From an uncultured Oscillospiraceae bacterium (lineage in GTDB: Bacteria; Bacillota; Clostridia; Oscillospirales; Oscillospiraceae): 12,775 nt of DNA. The stretch covers positions 1 through 12,775 of the forward strand of contig CAKTXB010000036.1 of assembly GCA_934630555.1 (NCBI GenBank), read 5' to 3'. The notes beneath the pieces are model-generated. The model saw nothing but the letters and a program-made list of their open reading frames with translations. It made no database searches and was not told where the DNA came from. Position numbers and translations under genes: made by a program. Every line of letters starts with the position of its first letter. Within the stretch, counting starts at the first letter, position 1. Below are positions 1-5,654 of this stretch, piece after piece.

Positions 1-11
1 CACATTACCTA

Positions 12-40
12 TTGAATATCGTTGCGCAATGATATATAAT
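12..40 (+). promoter_or_regulatory. Sigma-A-type promoter with operator-like palindrome in the spacer
   Basis: A -35 box TTGAAT (12-17) and a perfect -10 box TATAAT (35-40) are separated by exactly 17 bases. The spacer is filled by a near-perfect palindrome at 16-35, ATATCGTTGCGCAATGATAT, in which 9 of 10 base pairs match around the core TTGCGCAA. A repressor bound there would block polymerase. The promoter points towards the small gene at 287 and the regulator at 631. Promoter is read from sequence; operator function is inferred, and the cognate repressor is not in the window. Confidence 0.6.
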
Positions 41-286
41 CAAGGGGAACAAACGAAAACAGTTCAGACACCGGCAGAAGATGGGTGAAGAACATCTACA
101 AGAGTTGGGAAGGAACAGCAAAGTGCAGCAAGGCTCGCGAGATCAGTTGAAAGCCCCCAGCCGCCGGAGTTCCCCAAGACAAAGAAAAAGCGTCCCGCAA
201 GCCGTAGGAAGCAGAAACGGGACGCAGCCGAAAAGGGCTGCTTGCAGTATAGCACAGCCCGCCGAAAAAGGAAAGGGGCTTTACCA
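41..286 (+). other. Long 5' leader with two small hairpins, no convincing gene
   Basis: If transcription starts near 47, about 240 bases precede the first good start codon at 287. The leader contains GCGTCCCG (190-197) paired with CGGGACGC (218-225), and directly after it GCAGCC (224-229) paired with GGCTGC (236-241). The two stems share bases 224-225, so they compete slightly. Neither is followed by a T run, so they are not ordinary terminators. A 69-codon open frame (81-290) lies here but has no ribosome binding site and an atypical basic, Gln/Ser/Arg-rich composition. Confidence 0.35.
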
Positions 287-562
287 ATGAGCAACACAGA
301 AATTCAGAGCAAGGTCGACGAATTGCGCGAGCTTCGCCGGATGGCCGACGAACTCACTGCTGAGATCGAGAACATTCAGGACGCGATCAAAGCGCACATA
401 ACCGCCATTGACACTGACACACTGACGGGCGCGGATTACAAGATCACCTGGAAGGCTGTGACGAGCAGCCGCTTTGACAGCATGGCGTTCAAGAAGGCCA
501 TGCCGGAACTGGCCGAGCGCTTCACCAGGTCCACCACAAGCCGCCGCTTTATCGTGGCATAA
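287..562 (+). CDS. Small coiled-coil protein of a phage/integrative element, function unknown
   Basis: This 91-residue protein is not assigned to a family. The start at 287 is chosen because GAAAGGGG (271-278) sits 8 bases upstream; the upstream in-frame ATG at 242 lacks a site and would add a basic tail. Residues about 5-45 form a charged heptad-rich helix (SKVDELRELRRMADELTAEIENIQDAI pattern), likely a coiled coil. The rest is a short alpha/beta region with a basic, Ser/Thr-rich end (TRSTTSRRFIV). It is the first gene after the operator-controlled promoter and lies 68 bases before the sigma-like regulator. Small proteins like this are common beside regulators in Firmicutes prophages and integrative elements; role unknown. 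Confidence 0.75.
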   Translation: MSNTEIQSKVDELRELRRMADELTAEIENIQDAIKAHITAIDTDTLTGADYKITWKAVTSSRFDSMAFKKAMPELAERFTRSTTSRRFIVA

Positions 563-571
563 GAGAAGACC

Positions 572-593
572 GCGGGCGGGTTCTCCCGCCCGC
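572..593 (+). other. Perfect 9-bp intergenic hairpin
   Basis: GCGGGCGGG (572-580), loop TTCT, CCCGCCCGC (585-593) lies between the small gene ending at 562 and the regulator at 631. No T run follows, so it is not a standard intrinsic terminator. It could stabilise the upstream message or lower downstream expression (inference). Confidence 0.4.
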
Positions 594-630
594 ACATCGG
601 ACAGGCTTGTGAGCCGGAAAGGAATCGACT

Positions 631-1371
631 ATGGAGAAGATCACAACAGCCGCCAGCGCCAGCGCTGCATGGCGCAGCATGAGCGACGAGGAACAGTATA
701 CCGCCTTGCAGAAAATGGCGTGGACGGTTCGCAGAGGCAGCAGCAAGCGCGGCGCGGAGTGGATACAGACGCAGGACGATGCAATGACTGTCGCGGCCGA
801 AGCGTGGCTCAGAATGGGCACGGCGCTGGAGCGCAACGAACGGGCCGACGAGCCGCGCCCGCTCAAGCTGATCCTGTACAGCGCCTGTGCGCAGGCTGCA
901 AATACCATCGCCCGCAGAGAAAAGCACTATTCCAGCGCAGTAGTCAGTCTGAACACGGAAGACGGTGAAATGACGGATCTTTTTGATACGAACGCCGTTC
1001 ATGTGCTGCCCGCACCGGCCCCGGAAGAAAACGCCGTGCGGCGGGTTCTTCCCGCCCGGCTCCTGCAAACGGACGAAGACCGCGGCATTGCCGGACGCAT
1101 GGCCGAGGGTCTGACGGTTCGGGAAATTGCCGCCGCGCTGGGTATGAGCAGATCCGCAGTCCAGCGCCGGATTAACAACATCAGAAATCGCGCCCGCCTA
1201 CTGGCAAGCGCAGACGTTGTCACTGTCCTCGGCATCTCCAGAGCCGGAGCGTACAAACTCGCGCACAGCGCAGACTTTCCGGCATTTCAGATCGGCAAAC
1301 GGATTGTCGTTTCACGCGAGATATTTCTCGAATGGCTGGACCGGCAGTGTGAGGAACAAAAATGTGCGTGA
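631..1371 (+). CDS. Sigma-70-like regulator fused to an excisionase-type HTH domain
   Basis: This 246-residue protein has two DNA-binding parts. Residues about 45-125 (DDAMTVAAEAWLRM, then LKLILYSACAQAANTIARREK) resemble the helical region-2 part of small phage sigma-like factors, weakly. Residues about 155-190 (EGLTVREIAAALGMSRSAVQRRINNIRNRA) are a clear sigma region-4-like helix-turn-helix. Residues about 191-240 (ADVVTVLGISRAGAYKL, FPAFQIGKRIVVSREIFLEWLDRQ) match the winged HTH_17 fold of excisionases: HTH, beta hairpin, then a helix with EWL. The ribosome site AAAGGA lies about 7 bases before ATG 631. It sits just upstream of the integrase, where xis genes normally sit, so it may direct excision or element transcription. 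Whether it is a true sigma factor is uncertain. Confidence 0.75.
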   Translation: MEKITTAASASAAWRSMSDEEQYTALQKMAWTVRRGSSKRGAEWIQTQDDAMTVAAEAWLRMGTALERNERADEPRPLKLILYSACAQAANTIARREKHYSSAVVSLNTEDGEMTDLFDTNAVHVLPAPAPEENAVRRVLPARLLQTDEDRGIAGRMAEGLTVREIAAALGMSRSAVQRRINNIRNRARLLASADVVTVLGISRAGAYKLAHSADFPAFQIGKRIVVSREIFLEWLDRQCEEQKCA

Positions 1372-1447
1372 AGGAAAATCGGACTTGCTATTCGGCTGTG
1401 CTTGTGGTAATCGTGTGTGCTGACAAAAATCGAAGGAGGTAAACACG

Positions 1448-2348
1448 ATGCCGAAACGACGCGCCAACGGCGAAGGAAATATACGCAAGCGGAAAGACGG
1501 ACGCTGGGAAGGCAGATATACGGCGGGCTATGATGCAAACGGAAAGGCGATCACAAAGAACGTACTCGGCAAGACGCAGGCAGAAGTCAAAGACAAACTG
1601 CGTACTGCCATCGAGGACAGCAAGAAACTGGATTCAGTGAAAGCAGGGAGTTATACACTCGAACAGTGGCTGAAGCTGTGGTACTCCGTTTATGTCGAGC
1701 CGCAGGTGCGATATTCGACCAAAGAAATGCAAAATCCCGAAAAACACTCGCAAGGAGATGAAAATTCTGCCTGAAGCGTTGATCGGCCCATACCTGAGCG
1801 CGGCGAAAGAGCATGGGATTCTCGCGCCGATGTATCTGGAGCTGACAACGGGCCTGCGGCGCGGAGAACTGCTGGCCCTGCGGTGGGAGGATTTGGACGT
1901 TCAGAACCGCACGTTGTCCATCAATAAAAGCGTCGCACGGCAGAACGGAAAACTGGTCATCAGCACGCCGAAAACACCAAATTCCATCCGAACGGTGCTG
2001 CTTCCAGAGGAAACAGTAAAGCTTCTAGTGGAAGAACATGACCGTCACCCGGCAAATCCATATTTGTTCCCGTCACCGCGCACAGGTGAAACGTGGGATC
2101 TGGACGGATTCCGCAGGCTGCACGACCGGATTATCAAAGAAATCGGCGCAGAACACGTTCGCTTTCATGACATGCGACACACGTTCGCAACGCTATCGCT
2201 GAAAAGCGGCGTGGACGTGCGGACGCTGTCTGAAACGCTCGGTCATTTTAGCGCAGGATTCACGCTCAGCACCTACGTCCACTCGACGTCAGGGATGAAA
2301 CAGAGCGCGGCAGACGCGATCGGAAACACCATCCGCAACGCGATCTGA
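1448..2348 (+). pseudogene. int: Tyrosine integrase, broken by internal deletion and frameshift
   Basis: The gene starts well (AAGGAGG 8 bases before ATG 1448). Its first frame (1448-1774) gives the arm-binding AP2-like domain (NGEGNIRKRKDGRWEGRYTAGYD...GKAITKNVLGKTQAEV) and the first helix of the core-binding domain (SYTLEQWLKLWYSVYVEPQVRYSTKE), then turns into nonsense and stops. A second frame, recognisable from about 1730 (CKIPKNTRKEMKILPEA), carries the whole catalytic domain to 2348, with Arg in TGLRRGE (1857-1859), Lys in TPKTPNS, HDMR (2166-2177), LGH (2244-2246 is His) and nucleophile Tyr in STYVH (2274-2276). Joined, about 300 residues remain of a family usually near 370-400, so most of the core-binding domain is missing. 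The catalytic part has no well-placed ribosome site of its own. A natural deletion is likelier than a sequencing error because both shift and loss are needed. Confidence 0.85.
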
Positions 2349-2362
2349 CCCCAAAACCAAAG

Positions 2363-2391
2363 CGGCGGCTGCAACTTGCAGCCGCCGTTAA
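2363..2391 (+). terminator. Intrinsic terminator downstream of the integrase
   Basis: CGGCGGCTGCAA (2363-2374) pairs perfectly with TTGCAGCCGCCG (2376-2387), in practice a stem of about 10 bp with a short loop, followed by a weak TTAAAAT tail. It begins 15 bases after the integrase stop and ends the element transcript. Confidence 0.65.
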
Positions 2392-2439
2392 AATATTCGG
2401 AAAACGATTGGAGAATGGTATATTCGTGCTGTTTTGTCA

Positions 2440-2496
2440 AATAAATCTCAATAAATCCACCGCGTTTTCGCGCCCGTTTGGGTCAAATCTGGGTCA
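2440..2496. repeat. Short direct repeats beside the integrase, possible recombinase arm sites
   Basis: AATAAATC occurs at 2440-2447 and 2450-2457, spaced 10 bases start to start, and GGGTCA occurs at 2480-2485 and 2491-2496, spaced 11. Pairs repeated at one helical turn next to an integrase gene are typical of arm-type integrase or excisionase binding sites. The assignment is inference from position and spacing; the repeats are short. Confidence 0.35.
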
Positions 2497-2539
2497 GGTC
2501 GCATGACTAAAGAAATGCAGCCGATTATGGAGAAAGGGA

Positions 2540-2559
2540 GGTGGACGGATAAGCGGGAT
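2540..2559. repeat. Partial copy of the tRNA-Ala 3' end, possible attachment-site remnant
   Basis: GGTGGA (2540-2545), two extra bases CG, then GATAAGCGGGAT (2548-2559) reproduces the tRNA 3' end seen at 2738-2743 and 2744-2755, in the same orientation and about 196 bases away. Integrative elements that use tRNA 3' ends leave such duplicated cores. It lies between the broken integrase and the intact tRNA, so it may be a scar of an earlier or tandem insertion. The two-base insertion and the short match leave chance similarity possible. Confidence 0.4.
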
Positions 2560-2564
2560 ACTCC

Positions 2565-2660
2565 GCAAGCTGCGCTTGCTCCGTGCCGGTCGGATTTTCT
2601 TTTGATTTTTGCGCGTTCCGCGCAAAAATGCGGCGTTTGCACGCCGCAAAATCCGACCGG
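2565..2660. repeat. Nested multi-hairpin block between integrase and tRNA
   Basis: An outer perfect 13-bp inverted repeat, CCGGTCGGATTTT (2586-2598) with AAAATCCGACCGG (2648-2660), encloses two further perfect hairpins: TTTTTGCGCG (2606-2615)/CGCGCAAAAA (2619-2628), and TGCGGCGT (2629-2636)/ACGCCGCA (2641-2648). A smaller one, GCAAGC (2565-2570)/GCTTGC (2574-2579), precedes them. The whole folds as a three-way junction on either strand. Together with the repeats at 2440-2559 and the tRNA terminator it accounts for most of the 388-base gap 2349-2736; no protein gene is supported there. Confidence 0.6.
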
Positions 2661-2697
2661 TCGAACCGCAGGCTTCTCGCGCCCCTCACGTCCATAC

Positions 2698-2736
2698 AAA
2701 ACAAAAAGCCATTCCTTTCGGAATGACTTTTTGTTT
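2698..2736 (-). terminator. Intrinsic terminator of the tRNA-Ala gene
   Basis: Read on the minus strand, directly after the tRNA CCA end, GTCATTCC, loop GAAA and GGAATGGC (2708-2727) form an 8-bp stem with one U-G pair, followed by TTTTTGTTTT. The A/T flanks extend the pairing to 18 bp. The U-G pair is a mismatch if read on the plus strand, so minus-strand use is favoured. Confidence 0.75.
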
Positions 2737-2812
2737 TGGTGGAGATAAGCGGGATCGAACCGCTGACCTCATGACTGCCAGTCATGCGCTCTCCCAGCTG
2801 AGCTATACCCCC
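2737..2812 (-). tRNA. tRNA-Ala (anticodon GGC)
   Basis: The minus strand reads as a complete 76-base tRNA. Acceptor GGGGGTA pairs with TATCTCC (two G-U pairs), the D-arm region contains AGCTCAGCTGGGAGAGC, the anticodon stem CATGA/TCATG encloses loop CTGGCAG, and the T arm is AGCGG-TTCGATC-CCGCT. Discriminator A and the CCA end are encoded. Anticodon GGC reads GCC and GCU alanine codons. Its 3' end faces the broken integrative element, a common insertion target. A promoter (2826-2854) and terminator (2698-2736) make it a single-gene unit. Confidence 0.97.
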
Positions 2813-2825
2813 ATCGGCGAGGGTT

Positions 2826-2854
2826 ATTCTAGCAGATTTGCAGTGGAATTGCAA
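2826..2854 (-). promoter_or_regulatory. Promoter of tRNA-Ala
   Basis: On the minus strand TTGCAA (2849-2854), a 17-base spacer and TAGAAT (2826-2831), with an upstream TG one base before the -10 box (extended -10), lie 14 bases before the tRNA 5' end. The spacing fits the tRNA start closely. Confidence 0.75.
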
Positions 2855-2876
2855 GTGTTTTCTTTGAAATTTTGAA

Positions 2877-2911
2877 AAAAATCTGCCGCGACTGCACGGC
2901 GGCAGATTTTT
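2877..2911. terminator. Bidirectional intrinsic terminator after the LTA-synthase-like gene
   Basis: AAAAATCTGCCG (2877-2888) pairs perfectly with CGGCAGATTTTT (2900-2911) around an 11-base loop. The minus-strand transcript of the gene ending at 2917 runs through the stem into a T tract, so this ends that gene and insulates the tRNA promoter. The A/T tracts on both sides allow use in either direction. Confidence 0.75.
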
Positions 2912-2916
2912 GGGAT

Positions 2917-5484
2917 TCAGGTGACCTCAAACATGATATGATAATTATAGATCATGCTCATGACGTAATAGCGCGGCATGATCTGGTCAGCGGCGTCAAA
3001 AACAGAGGCGAGGCTGCCGTCCAGACGCGCAATGGAGCTTTCAAAGCACCAGACAAGTGCGGCGGCTTCCGGCGCGGAGAGGGCGGGATAGCGTGCGCGC
3101 CAGTCTGTGACAGCCTGCTCGTCCACGGTGACGTCTTGACCCAGCATGGCGGCGTAGCGTCGGAGCGTGACAGCGGCATCCTTGCGCGTGAGGCTTGTGA
3201 AGGCGTCCATGAGCCAGATGCGGTCACTGATAAGGCCGTTATTCTGCGCCCAGCGGACGGCGCTTTGATACGCGCCCGTCATGGTGCGGGTGCTGCTGCC
3301 CACGTAAAACAGCGGCGCGCCGGACACGGCGGGGCTGCCTTGTATGCGGTAGAGCGTGTCGAGCATTTCGGCATAGGGGCAGTTTACATCAAAGCCGAAA
3401 ACAGTGTCGGACAGCGGGTCCATGTAGCCGTTCTGGCAGAAATAGTCAAGCATTCCCAGCGAGAACGTTTCAGGCAGGTCGGTGTAGGCGTACTCTTTCA
3501 GCGTGTTTTCGGCGTCCTGAATGCCGAGAATGGCGTGGGAATAGTAGTTGGAGTCGAGGATCTCCCGCGAAAGCTGCATATCACGGGCGATCTGCGTGGA
3601 GATGGCCGTGAGATGCTGCGTGATGTCCGCTGTGCCGTCGTCTGTACGGCGCGTTTCGCCGGTGGAGGCGTCAAAGGCAAAGTCCGGGGTGATGAAGCTC
3701 TGGTCGGAGAGGACGGCGTAATCGTTCGCTTCCGGCGAGAGAATGTCGCGCCCGGCAAGCAGACGGGAGTCGTAGGGCAGGCCGAACAGATTCAGCAGCG
3801 TGGGGAGAATATCGACAGTGCTGCAATAGGTGTCGATCTGCTCATGAACGCCGGGCACGTAGCACAAAAAGCTGTTGCGGTATTTTTCAAACACCGTATC
3901 CACCGGGGGGCCGGCCAGCTCGTTGTATTGCGCTTCATCCAGACCGTAGGGATAGTGGTCGTTTGTAAGGACGATGACGGTCTTATCGGCCACGCCGGCC
4001 TCCTCCAGCGCGTCCAGCAGGTATTCCAGCGCGTATTCCAGCTCCATGTTGCAGGCAATGTAGGCCTTGACGGGCTCAGAATAGGGCAGCTCCTCCACAA
4101 CGGCGCGGTTTTTGGCGCTCATGGGATTATCCCAGTTATACTGATAGTGGCCGCTGAAGGTCATATAGTAGGCGCAGAATTGCTGGTCAGATTGCAGATA
4201 GTCCGCAACGGACTGCTGCATCATTTCAAGGTCGGACGACGGCCAGCTGAGCGCAATATCCAGACCGTCGGTGGCGGATCTGAACGTGTAGCCGATGTTG
4301 GGGTGCGTGACGTTGCGGGAGTAATATTCGCCCGTATAATTATGATAGGCATACGTCAGCGCGCCGCGGGCCTTCATTTCATTGCCCAGGCAGAACGGCA
4401 GATAGTTTTTCTGCGAGGCGTAGAAGCTGGCCGTGGATTTGCTGCGCGAGAGATCGGGGTAAAGACCGGTGCAGAACGCGTATTCACCGTTTGTGGTGTT
4501 GCTGCCGAACGTGCCATAGTAGTTGTTAAAAATGAAGCCGTTCGTTGCGAGCTTGTAGAGCGCGGGCGTGCGCTCCGGGTCAATGAGCAGGTTCGAGAAC
4601 GACTCGGCGCAGATGGTGATGAGGTTATAGTCCTTGAGAAGGCCCGTGTACTGCGTTTTGGACGTGGGCACAGCGGCGGCAAAGTAATCATCCAGCCGCT
4701 TCAGCGTAGCGTCGTCTGCCGTTTGCGCGAGGGCAGAAAAGTCGATGTCATAGGCGTTATAGTGCGAGGACGGATATTGCCCGGCCTCCGCAGCGTTCTC
4801 ACCGGTGAGCAGGTCCTCCTCCTGCGCCTCGGTGCGGCCAAGAAGCAGGAATTTACACTCCTGCCGCGTGGTGGAGAGCAGGCCGATGTTTTTGATGCTG
4901 ATCTCCGTGGCAGTGTTGGCGTTTGTATACAGCTGCCAGGCGGAGAACATCCCGGACGCGCTGGCGCGCATGACGCCCACCGCACCAAAGTGCAGCGCGA
5001 GAGCCAGCACGGCGGCGCAGACGGAATAGATCCAGCGCAGGCGTGCAAAGCGCAACAGCTTTTTGCCGACCAGCGCGCCCGCCGCCGCGACGGGTAGCAG
5101 CAGCACCAGCACCGGCACGATGGCGGTCAGAATGCCGTAGAACATCTGGTCATGGAAGTTGGCAACGGCGGTCGCGCCAAACGACACCTGCCAGACAGAC
5201 ATGAACTCGCCGAAGATGGAGTTGTAGACATACTGAATTTCAAAATACAGGACCAGCAGCACAGTGGCCGCCAGGAACACAACGCGCCCCGCGCGCGGCG
5301 GCAGGAGCGACAAAAGCGCAAATAAAAGCAGACCCGTTGCCAGCGCGAACAAGATCGGATAGACGATGCGCGCCGAGAGCGTCTTGTAGACGAACAGGTG
5401 CAGCACCAGTTCCAGATAGACCGGCAGCAGCAGGCAGAACGCCAGTGTGGGCAGGATGGATTTGTCGAACTTCTTGGATGTCAT
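2917..5484 (-). CDS. LTA synthase-family membrane phosphotransferase with C-terminal SLH repeats
   Basis: This 855-residue enzyme resembles LtaS, which transfers glycerophosphate from phosphatidylglycerol to a growing teichoic acid and releases diacylglycerol. Five membrane segments (about 10-30, 40-61, 66-84, 114-137, 151-171) lead to an extracellular sulfatase-fold domain. Visible active-site positions: metal Glu294 (ICAESF), nucleophile Thr330 or 331 (GSNTTNGEYAF), His446 (FSGHYQY) and metal Asp509-His510 (VIVLTNDHYPYG). Beyond the usual LtaS end, residues about 667-785 hold two degenerate SLH repeats (LPETFSLGMLDYFCQNGYMDP...YRIQGSP, then AYQSAVRWAQNNGLISD...LTRKDAAVTLRRYA). Start 5484 is preferred over ATG 5502: GAGG lies 12 bases upstream, and the promoter at 5512-5540 would start RNA only about 3 bases before 5502. 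Substrate is inferred; another phosphoglycerol or phosphoethanolamine transferase is possible. Confidence 0.9.
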   Translation of the reverse strand: MTSKKFDKSILPTLAFCLLLPVYLELVLHLFVYKTLSARIVYPILFALATGLLLFALLSLLPPRAGRVVFLAATVLLVLYFEIQYVYNSIFGEFMSVWQVSFGATAVANFHDQMFYGILTAIVPVLVLLLPVAAAGALVGKKLLRFARLRWIYSVCAAVLALALHFGAVGVMRASASGMFSAWQLYTNANTATEISIKNIGLLSTTRQECKFLLLGRTEAQEEDLLTGENAAEAGQYPSSHYNAYDIDFSALAQTADDATLKRLDDYFAAAVPTSKTQYTGLLKDYNLITICAESFSNLLIDPERTPALYKLATNGFIFNNYYGTFGSNTTNGEYAFCTGLYPDLSRSKSTASFYASQKNYLPFCLGNEMKARGALTYAYHNYTGEYYSRNVTHPNIGYTFRSATDGLDIALSWPSSDLEMMQQSVADYLQSDQQFCAYYMTFSGHYQYNWDNPMSAKNRAVVEELPYSEPVKAYIACNMELEYALEYLLDALEEAGVADKTVIVLTNDHYPYGLDEAQYNELAGPPVDTVFEKYRNSFLCYVPGVHEQIDTYCSTVDILPTLLNLFGLPYDSRLLAGRDILSPEANDYAVLSDQSFITPDFAFDASTGETRRTDDGTADITQHLTAISTQIARDMQLSREILDSNYYSHAILGIQDAENTLKEYAYTDLPETFSLGMLDYFCQNGYMDPLSDTVFGFDVNCPYAEMLDTLYRIQGSPAVSGAPLFYVGSSTRTMTGAYQSAVRWAQNNGLISDRIWLMDAFTSLTRKDAAVTLRRYAAMLGQDVTVDEQAVTDWRARYPALSAPEAAALVWCFESSIARLDGSLASVFDAADQIMPRYYVMSMIYNYHIMFEVT

Positions 5485-5511
5485 AGATTCATAACGCCTC
5501 ATTTCGTGCGT

Positions 5512-5540
5512 ATTTTACATGATTTGCACGCGGTTTGCAA
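5512..5540 (-). promoter_or_regulatory. Promoter of the LTA-synthase-like gene
   Basis: On the minus strand TTGCAA (5535-5540), a 17-base spacer and TAAAAT (5512-5517) with a TG one base upstream. The expected start of RNA is near 5505, giving a leader of about 20 bases to ATG 5484. Confidence 0.65.
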
Positions 5541-5578
5541 CTGCTGCGGGGGCGGTTTTAACGCGGCGCAGAAGGAAA

Positions 5579-5607
5579 TTTACAAATCTGCGGGAGCATG
5601 CTATAAT
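5579..5607 (+). promoter_or_regulatory. Promoter of the hydantoinase unit
   Basis: TTTACA (5579-5584), a 17-base spacer and TATAAT (5602-5607), with TGC directly before the -10 box (extended -10). It diverges from the minus-strand promoter at 5512-5540 and starts about 40 bases before the hydantoinase ATG. Confidence 0.8.
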
Positions 5608-5654
5608 TTTTACAGTGGAATCCGCAAAAATTCAGAAAGAATGGAGCGATCAGG

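Noticed and set aside
81..290. 69-codon open frame whose stop overlaps the ATG at 287
   Set aside because: The ATGA overlap is suggestive, but there is no usable ribosome site, the composition is odd, and hairpins occupy the same bases. Kept as leader.
1692..2348. Catalytic half of the integrase as an independent functional gene
   Set aside because: ATG 1692 has no ribosome site, and the AAGGAG before the internal ATG at 1758 abuts it with no spacing. It reads as the tail of a broken gene.
2525..2854. Minus-strand open frame reading through the tRNA (GGIAQLGERMTGSHEVSGSIPLIST)
   Set aside because: This peptide is the well-known translation artefact of a tRNA gene.
2872..5097. 741-codon open frame on the plus strand opposite the LTA-synthase-like gene
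   Set aside because: It starts inside the terminator at 2877-2911, lacks a ribosome site, has Val/Arg/Gly-rich low-information composition, and mirrors a gene with clear catalytic motifs. GC-rich codon bias leaves the complementary frame open.
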